Of a stretch of DNA of 5,823 nucleotides, positions 1-5,823 are shown piece by piece. The notes under the pieces were generated by a model, which was not told the DNA's origin, made no database searches, and worked only from the letters and a program-made list of their open reading frames with translations. Source of the DNA: Planctomycetota bacterium (GTDB lineage Bacteria > Planctomycetota > Phycisphaerae > WQYP01); the NCBI GenBank assembly GCA_021852245.1, contig JAJZNY010000119.1, forward strand, positions 1-5,823, given 5' to 3'. Position 1 is the stretch's first letter; each line of letters opens with the position of its first letter. The translations under genes were made by a program, and so were the position numbers.

Positions 1-41
1 TGCCGCTCCGGTATGGTAAACTTCCTGCCGCGCTGATCCAT
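1..41 (-). CDS. Start of an unrecognised gene downstream of rpoC (partial, N-terminus only)
   Basis: An ATG at 41-39 opens a minus-strand frame that runs off the left edge with no stop, giving MDQRGRKFTIPER. The start is supported by an AGGAG Shine-Dalgarno sequence 7 nt upstream (49-53) and by its place just after the rpoC terminator, where a new transcription unit would begin. I do not recognise the protein from 13 residues. It does not match the usual start of ribosomal protein S12 (rpsL), which often follows rpoC. The next gene could equally belong to an unrelated operon. The start is reasonably credible because of the ribosome binding site; the function is unknown. A chance ATG with a chance AGGAG remains possible since the frame cannot be followed. 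Confidence 0.55.
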   Translation of the reverse strand, partial: MDQRGRKFTIPER

Positions 42-75
42 CGATCTGCTCCTGAAAATCCAAACAACAGATCAG
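33..75 (-). repeat. Overlapping inverted repeats built on three GATC sites around a translation start
   Basis: In the minus-strand RNA, GAUCUG (73-68) can pair with CAGAUC (48-43), leaving a 19-nt loop that contains the AGGAG site. Alternatively CUGAUC (75-70) can pair with GAUCAG (38-33), enclosing both the ribosome binding site and the ATG. The two 6-bp pairings share bases and exclude each other. The complementarity is seen directly. A regulatory role is inference: stems are short, loops long, and palindromic GATC words produce such pairings by chance. Confidence 0.3.
49..53 (-). promoter_or_regulatory. Shine-Dalgarno site (AGGAG) of the gene starting at 41
   Basis: On the minus strand AGGAG lies 7 nt before the ATG at 41, an ideal spacing. 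It is the main reason for calling a gene at the left edge. It also forms the 3' end of the loop of a possible hairpin (43-48 pairing with 68-73). Confidence 0.55.
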
Positions 76-126
76 AATCTACACGCCCCAAAAATCCCCG
101 CCAGATGCACTTCGTCGGACGTTTAC

Positions 127-155
127 ATTGTAACAGCACCCGAGCGCGATGGCAT
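127..155 (-). promoter_or_regulatory. Candidate sigma70-type extended -10 promoter for the gene downstream of rpoC
   Basis: Minus strand: ATGCCA (155-150, 4 of 6 to TTGACA), a 17-bp spacer, then TACAAT (132-127, 5 of 6 to TATAAT) preceded by TG-T at the extended -10 position. Initiation would fall near 120, giving a leader of about 80 nt before the ATG at 41. It lies just after the rpoC terminator, where the next gene needs its own promoter. The rest of the 167-42 gap shows nothing else I can support. Single-site promoter matching is weak evidence. Confidence 0.35.
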
Positions 156-167
156 GAACTGCAAGAC

Positions 168-205
168 AAAAAAAAGAGGCCGACGACTGGTGAGTCATCG
201 GCCTC
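168..205 (-). terminator. Rho-independent terminator of the rpoB-rpoC transcript
   Basis: In the minus-strand RNA the arm 205-193 pairs with 188-176 to give a 13-bp stem closed by a CACC tetraloop (192-189). One pair is a U-G wobble (197 with 184); the outer eight pairs are GC-rich (GAGGCCGA with its complement). Eight consecutive U residues (175-168) follow at once. The hairpin begins 24 nt after the rpoC stop. On the plus strand the wobble would be a C-A mismatch and no T run follows, so it acts in one direction only. Confidence 0.93.
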
Positions 206-229
206 GATCATTATTCATTCAAATCAGCT

Positions 230-3200
230 TCAGGCACCGGCAGGTTCACCAGCCGGAGTTTCCAGACCGATGGGCGTCTCGCCCGGCAAGGTCGGGACTG
301 CGATGTTGGGCTCGATTTCAGCCACCGGCGTGCCGATATGAGCAATCTTGAGTTGCTGATAAGGACGGAACCCGGTACCGGCCGGAATCAGGTGACCGAG
401 GATAACATTTTCCTTGAGCCCCTGGAGCGTGTCCTCGCGGCTTGCCAATGCCGCTTCCGTAAGCACCTTGGTGGTTTCCTGGAAGCTGGCGGCCGAAACA
501 AACGACTCGCTCTGCAGGCTTGCCTTGGTGATTCCCAAAAGCAGCGTCTTGGCTTTGGCAGGTTTGGCGCGCCGCGTCTTGGGCGGCGTTCCTCCCTTGG
601 CTTCAACCTGGGCGGTAATTTCCTTGGCCTGTTCGCGCGTCAGAAGTTTTCCAACCGGCAGCCCGCTGTCACCGGACTCCTCGATGCGCAGCATTTTGGC
701 GGTTTCTTCGTTGTGTTTCAGGAAGCGATACCGATCGACCACCTCCGTCGGGAGGAAGGAGGTGTCACCCGGATCCTCGATTCGAATTTTTCGCACCATC
801 TGCGCGATGATGATTTCAATATGCTTGTCGGCAATTCGCTGATTCTGCGTACGGTAAACGTTCTGAATTTCCGAGAGCAGATATTCCTGCAGGGCGTCCT
901 CGCCTTTGATGCGCAGGATGTCCTGCGGAACCAGCGGCCCGTCGATGAGCGGATCGCCCGCTTCAACCGTATCTCCGGCATGAACACGAAGTTGCCGATC
1001 CTGCGACACATGGTGTTCATGAGCCACATCGCCGGGGCCTTTGATGATGATGGTCATCTTGCCGCGGCGCTTGTCGGATCGCAGTTCGATGGTGCCGGAG
1101 ATTTCCGCCATCACCGCCGTATCCTTGGGCTTGCGTGCCTCAAGAATTTCGGTAACACGGGGCAGACCGGATGTGATATCCGAAGTACCCTTGATTTCCC
1201 GCGGCTGACGGGCAAGCAGGGTACCGGGTACGACCTTCTGTCCGGGTTCGACATCAATGCGGGTTTTTGCGGGCAGATAATGGAAGTCCAATATCTTTCC
1301 GTCAACCGGGTCTTCGATATTGATACGGGGATGACGTTCACCTCGATGTTCAACCACGACCAGACGCCGGGTGCCGCCTTTACCCTCGCTTTCTGCGCGA
1401 ACGGTTTCACCTTCCTGAATGTCGTCGAACTTAACCACACCGGCTTTTTCAGCCAGAATCGGCGTACGATGCTGATCCCACGAACAGAGCTGCTGACCGG
1501 CGCGGACGGTATCGCCATCCTTAACATGCACGTAGGCACCGTAGGGAACACGGTGCTTTTCAAGTTCGCGCCCCTTGGCATCGCGAATGATCAGATCTCC
1601 GTTCTTCTTGAGTACGACGGTATGGCGGACGCCTTCAGCGTCGGTGACTTCAACGGCGTTGAGATCGCCCAATTGTACAACTCCGGCCACCGCCGCGCGA
1701 AGTTCATTTTTCTCAAGAATACGCGTAGCTGAACCGCCGGTATGGAACGTACGCATCGTCAACTGTGTACCCGGTTCACCGATCGACTGGGCCGCGATAA
1801 TGCCCACGGCGAGACCTTCCTCCACCAGCGTATTGCTGGAGTGATCAATACCGTAGCATTTGGCACAAACGCCGGTTGGGCTTTCGCAGGTAAGCGGACT
1901 GCGAACACGAACAGTTTCGATGCTCAGCGCTTCGATCTTACGGGCGATGTCGGCCGTGATGATCTGCCCTTCGCGTACGATCACTTCATCGGTGATGGGA
2001 TTCATCAGGGAGTCTGCTGCGCAGCGGCCGATGATACTATCCCGCAGCGCGACATCCACCTGATCGCCCTTGTACACGGCGCTCTTGCGAATGCCTTTCT
2101 GCGTACCGCAGTCGAGCTGGGAAATGATGACATTCTGCGCGACATCCGCGAGTTTACGGGTGAGATAACCCGAATCCGCCGTCTTCAGCGCGGTATCCGC
2201 CAATCCCTTACGGGCGCCGTGCGTGGATGTGAAGTATTCCAGCACGGAGAGGCCTTCACGGAAGTTGGTCTTGATGGGCGTTTCCATAATTTCGCCTGAC
2301 GGGCGGCTCATTAAACCGCGCATGCCCGCCAACTGTCGGAAATTGTCCACGTTACCTCGAGCACCCGAATCGGCCATGAGGAAGACCGGATTGAGGTAGG
2401 GAGCACCTTTCGGGTCCTTCGGAGGCAGCGGTGCCAGAGACCCGGGCTGCCGGGTGTCATGCTCAAGTTCATTCATCATGTCCTTGGTGACTTCCTCACG
2501 GGCGTGGGCCCAGATATCCAGCAACTGGTTGTAGCGTTCGCGATCGGTGATGGCTCCCGCGTTGAGATTTTTTTCAACACGATCGGCCTTTTTCTGAGCT
2601 TCTTCAATAATCTGACGCTTTCTAGCCGGGATGCGGAGATCTGTAATACCGAAGCTCAGACCGGCAAGCGTGGACATTTTAAAGCCGAGTTCCTTCATGT
2701 CGTCCAGCAACGTGATGGTGGCGGGACGGCCGAGGAGCTGGTAGCAATCTGCAATGACGCGGCTGCCACCTTTACCTGAAAGGGTGTAGTTGTAAAACGG
2801 CATCTGGGGGGGGAGGATGTCGTTGAACATGCAGCGCCCCACCGTGGTGACAACCACGCGTGAGGCGGGCACCGGCTCGGGTCCCTTGCCCTGCCCGCTG
2901 ACGACCGCTTTGCGATCGATACGGACCTTGATCGCCGTATGCATGCCGATCACCTTACGCTGATACGCCAGCAGGGCTTCCGCGTAATCACGGAACGCGA
3001 GTTCCTTACCCGGTTCACGTTGTCCGGGTTCGCCGCCGAGCAGTGCCGTGATGTAATAGATACCCAATACAATATCCTGTGACGGCCCGATGATCGGCGA
3101 GCCGTTGGCGGGCGAAAAGATGTTGTTGGTGGAAAGCATCAGCAGGTGAGCTTCCGCTTGGGCTTCAATCGACAGCGGCAGATGCACCGCCATCTGATCG

Positions 3201-4573
3201 CCGTCAAAGTCGGCGTTGAAGCCTTTGCACACCAGCGGGTGGATTTTGATGGCGTTGCCTTCAATGAGCACCGGTTCAAACGCCTGAATACCGATACGGT
3301 GCAGTGTCGGTGCGCGATTCAGCAGCACCGGATGGCCCTTGATCACTTCCTCCAGAATGTCCCAGATTTCCTGGTCGCGGCGTTCGATCATCTTCTTGGC
3401 CGCCTTGATGGTATCCGCCAGGCCGTGCTCCTTGAGTTTGCGGATGATGAACGGCTGGAAGAGTTCCAGCGCGATTTTCTTGGGCATACCGCACTGATGG
3501 AGCTTGAGTTCCGGCCCGACCACAATCACCGAACGGGCGGAGTAATCGACGCGCTTGCCGAGGAGGTTTTCACGGAACCGCCCCTGCTTGCCCTTGATCA
3601 TGTCCGTCAGGGATTTCAGCGGGCGATTGGACGAGCCAATCACCGGCCGTCGGCAGCGACCATTATCGAACAGGGCGTCGACCGACTGCTGCAGCATGCG
3701 CTTTTCGTTGCGAACAATCACTTCCGGAGCGTTGAGATCCAGAAGTTTCTTGAGCCGGTTGTTCCGATTAATAATTCGGCGGTACAGATCGTTGAGATCG
3801 CTGGTGGCGAAATTGCCCGATTCCAGCAGAACCAGAGGGCGAAGATCCGGAGGAATCACCGGAATAACATCAATGATGAGCCACTCCGGTTTATTGTGCG
3901 ATTTACGCAGGGCCTCAATGATCCGCAGCCGCTTGGAATAATCCTTCAATTTCTGCTTGCTGCGCGTCTCGCTGATGCTCATGCGAAGGTTGATCGATTC
4001 CTGTTCGAGATCGAGCTTACCGAGCAGAATGCGGATGGCTTCCGCTCCCATGTGCGCCTTGAATGAATCGCCGAATTTCTCGCGGGCCTCACGGTATTCC
4101 TCCTCAGTGAGCAGTTGCCGCTCTTTCAGTGTTGAGGTGCCCGGATCGGTTACGATGTGATCCTGATAATAAATCACCTTTTCCAGTTCACTGGTTTTCA
4201 TATCCAGCAGATTACCGAGGCGACTGGGGCTGTTCTTAAAGAACCAGATATGCACAACCGGCGCGGCAAGTCCGATATGCCCCATGCGTTTACGGCGAAC
4301 CCGGCTGTGCGAGACTCGCACACCGCAGCGATCGCAGCTGGTACCTTTGAATTTGGTACCCCGATATTTGCCGCAGGCGCATTCGTAATCGCGCTCCGGG
4401 CCGAAAATGCGTTCGCAGAACAGGCCGTCACGTTCAGGACGGTAGGTACGATAGTTGATCGTTTCCGGCTTTTTGACTTCGCCAAAGCTCCAGGACGTGA
4501 TGTCCTTGGCGCTGGCAAGCGAAATCTTCACCGATTTGAAGTCATTTACTTTGTCCCAAATGGGTTCCGCCAT
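230..4573 (-). CDS. rpoC: DNA-directed RNA polymerase subunit beta'
   Basis: Catalytic beta' subunit of RNA polymerase, 1447 residues, complete, slightly longer than E. coli RpoC (1407). Seen in order: N-terminal zinc site C65, C67, C80, C83; lid and switch region with [18 protein letters not shown] (337-354); LNRAPTLHR (418-426); active-site NADFDGDQM (453-461) with Mg-binding D455, D457, D459; MADSGARG (733-740); bridge helix around 777-812 ([19 protein letters not shown]); second zinc site C822, C896, C903, C906; trigger loop [16 protein letters not shown] (932-947) with H944, the counterpart of E. coli H936; a trigger-loop insertion about 948-1128; [19 protein letters not shown] (1132-1150); C-terminal omega-contact region [20 protein letters not shown] (1348-1367) and [11 protein letters not shown] (1395-1405); a proline/glutamate-rich tail. 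The ATG at 4573 is chosen because GGGAG lies 8 nt upstream. It follows rpoB by 91 bp in one unit and ends at a terminator. No frameshift or missing key residue seen. Confidence 0.99.
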   Translation of the reverse strand: MAEPIWDKVNDFKSVKISLASAKDITSWSFGEVKKPETINYRTYRPERDGLFCERIFGPERDYECACGKYRGTKFKGTSCDRCGVRVSHSRVRRKRMGHIGLAAPVVHIWFFKNSPSRLGNLLDMKTSELEKVIYYQDHIVTDPGTSTLKERQLLTEEEYREAREKFGDSFKAHMGAEAIRILLGKLDLEQESINLRMSISETRSKQKLKDYSKRLRIIEALRKSHNKPEWLIIDVIPVIPPDLRPLVLLESGNFATSDLNDLYRRIINRNNRLKKLLDLNAPEVIVRNEKRMLQQSVDALFDNGRCRRPVIGSSNRPLKSLTDMIKGKQGRFRENLLGKRVDYSARSVIVVGPELKLHQCGMPKKIALELFQPFIIRKLKEHGLADTIKAAKKMIERRDQEIWDILEEVIKGHPVLLNRAPTLHRIGIQAFEPVLIEGNAIKIHPLVCKGFNADFDGDQMAVHLPLSIEAQAEAHLLMLSTNNIFSPANGSPIIGPSQDIVLGIYYITALLGGEPGQREPGKELAFRDYAEALLAYQRKVIGMHTAIKVRIDRKAVVSGQGKGPEPVPASRVVVTTVGRCMFNDILPPQMPFYNYTLSGKGGSRVIADCYQLLGRPATITLLDDMKELGFKMSTLAGLSFGITDLRIPARKRQIIEEAQKKADRVEKNLNAGAITDRERYNQLLDIWAHAREEVTKDMMNELEHDTRQPGSLAPLPPKDPKGAPYLNPVFLMADSGARGNVDNFRQLAGMRGLMSRPSGEIMETPIKTNFREGLSVLEYFTSTHGARKGLADTALKTADSGYLTRKLADVAQNVIISQLDCGTQKGIRKSAVYKGDQVDVALRDSIIGRCAADSLMNPITDEVIVREGQIITADIARKIEALSIETVRVRSPLTCESPTGVCAKCYGIDHSSNTLVEEGLAVGIIAAQSIGEPGTQLTMRTFHTGGSATRILEKNELRAAVAGVVQLGDLNAVEVTDAEGVRHTVVLKKNGDLIIRDAKGRELEKHRVPYGAYVHVKDGDTVRAGQQLCSWDQHRTPILAEKAGVVKFDDIQEGETVRAESEGKGGTRRLVVVEHRGERHPRINIEDPVDGKILDFHYLPAKTRIDVEPGQKVVPGTLLARQPREIKGTSDITSGLPRVTEILEARKPKDTAVMAEISGTIELRSDKRRGKMTIIIKGPGDVAHEHHVSQDRQLRVHAGDTVEAGDPLIDGPLVPQDILRIKGEDALQEYLLSEIQNVYRTQNQRIADKHIEIIIAQMVRKIRIEDPGDTSFLPTEVVDRYRFLKHNEETAKMLRIEESGDSGLPVGKLLTREQAKEITAQVEAKGGTPPKTRRAKPAKAKTLLLGITKASLQSESFVSAASFQETTKVLTEAALASREDTLQGLKENVILGHLIPAGTGFRPYQQLKIAHIGTPVAEIEPNIAVPTLPGETPIGLETPAGEPAGA

Positions 4574-4581
4574 GGTAGAGG

Positions 4582-4586
4582 CTCCC
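4582..4586 (-). promoter_or_regulatory. rpoC ribosome binding site (GGGAG)
   Basis: On the minus strand GGGAG lies 8 nt before the rpoC ATG at 4573. It fixes the start; the protein from this ATG begins at the usual beta' N-terminus, so no longer form is needed. Confidence 0.8.
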
Positions 4587-4606
4587 GCAAAAGGATATCA
4601 GGCATC

Positions 4607-4649
4607 AAAAAACTCAAAATTCCACGGAATGACGACAGATCAGTCCGTG
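4607..4649 (-). other. Imperfect hairpin plus U-rich tract in the rpoB-rpoC spacer (possible attenuator or processing site)
   Basis: In the minus-strand RNA CACGGA (4649-4644) pairs with UCCGUG (4628-4623). After a C/U mismatch (4643, 4629), UGA (4642-4640) pairs with UCA (4632-4630), closing a 7-nt loop. GAA, then UUUU (4619-4616), GAG and UUUUUU (4612-4607) follow. It starts 15 nt after the rpoB stop. The broken stem and the gap before the U run make it much weaker than the terminator after rpoC, so partial termination, RNA processing or no function are all possible. Confidence 0.35.
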
Positions 4650-4664
4650 TCGGCCGCAGCAGCA

Positions 4665-5823
<1,159 letters not shown>

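Noticed and set aside
168..205. Possible bidirectional terminator serving a plus-strand gene
   Set aside because: The plus-strand transcript has a C-A mismatch in place of the U-G pair and no U run after the hairpin; no plus-strand gene ends here.
105..351. Two overlapping short plus-strand open frames across the rpoC terminator
   Set aside because: They run through the terminator hairpin and into the antisense of the rpoC 3' end. Their sequences are arginine/proline/serine-rich shadows of that sequence.
338..1732. A 464-codon open frame on the plus strand, opposite rpoC, with further long plus-strand frames at 1742-2299, 2459-2779, 3146-4066 and 4157-4735
   Set aside because: All share codon boundaries with rpoC, so plus-strand stops arise only where rpoC uses TTA, CTA or TCA codons, which this gene rarely does. 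The openness is a by-product of codon choice; the products resemble no family I know, and none is needed to explain the region.
2138..2245. Aspartate (residue 800) in the bridge helix where E. coli has asparagine 792, at a position near the streptolydigin site
   Set aside because: From memory, aspartate is common here in other bacteria such as Thermus, so it is ordinary variation and not a sign of resistance.
4590..4620. Possible promoter for rpoC inside the rpoB-rpoC spacer (TTGAGT with TGATAT downstream)
   Set aside because: The two elements are only about 12 bp apart, too close for a sigma70 promoter, and no better pair is present at 16-18 bp.

Overview
The window holds two core housekeeping genes read right to left on the minus strand: the 3' part of rpoB (RNA polymerase beta, cut by the right edge) and a complete rpoC (beta', 1447 residues). 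A clear intrinsic terminator follows rpoC. The first codons of a further minus-strand gene lie at the left edge. Essentially the whole window is explained by the standard bacterial rpoB-rpoC unit; I see no mobile element, CRISPR array, tRNA, rRNA or novel defence-type system.

Organism: a bacterium of moderate-to-high GC (mid-50s percent by eye, not computed). The beta' N-terminus (the [20 protein letters not shown] stretch and the CACGKYRG zinc-finger context) and the E. coli-sized insertion in the trigger loop resemble, from memory, RpoC of the Planctomycetota/PVC group. I treat that placement as a moderate-confidence inference. Purine-rich ribosome binding sites (GGGAG, AGGAG) sit before both visible starts.

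Layout in transcription order: rpoB C-terminal 386-codon portion (5823-4665, TAG stop); a 91-bp spacer (4664-4574) with an imperfect hairpin followed by U-rich RNA and the rpoC ribosome binding site; rpoC (4573-230, TGA stop); 24 nt later a 13-bp hairpin plus eight U residues (205-168); then about 126 bp without a gene (167-42) that holds a plausible extended -10 promoter; then the start of an unrecognised gene (41-1).

Functionally, beta and beta' together form the catalytic cleft of RNA polymerase. The window contains the beta lysines that contact substrate, the beta' catalytic Mg-binding aspartates, both beta' zinc sites, the bridge helix and the trigger loop, all apparently intact. The strong terminator right after rpoC separates it from the next gene, which does not look like rpsL, the gene that follows rpoC in many bacteria.
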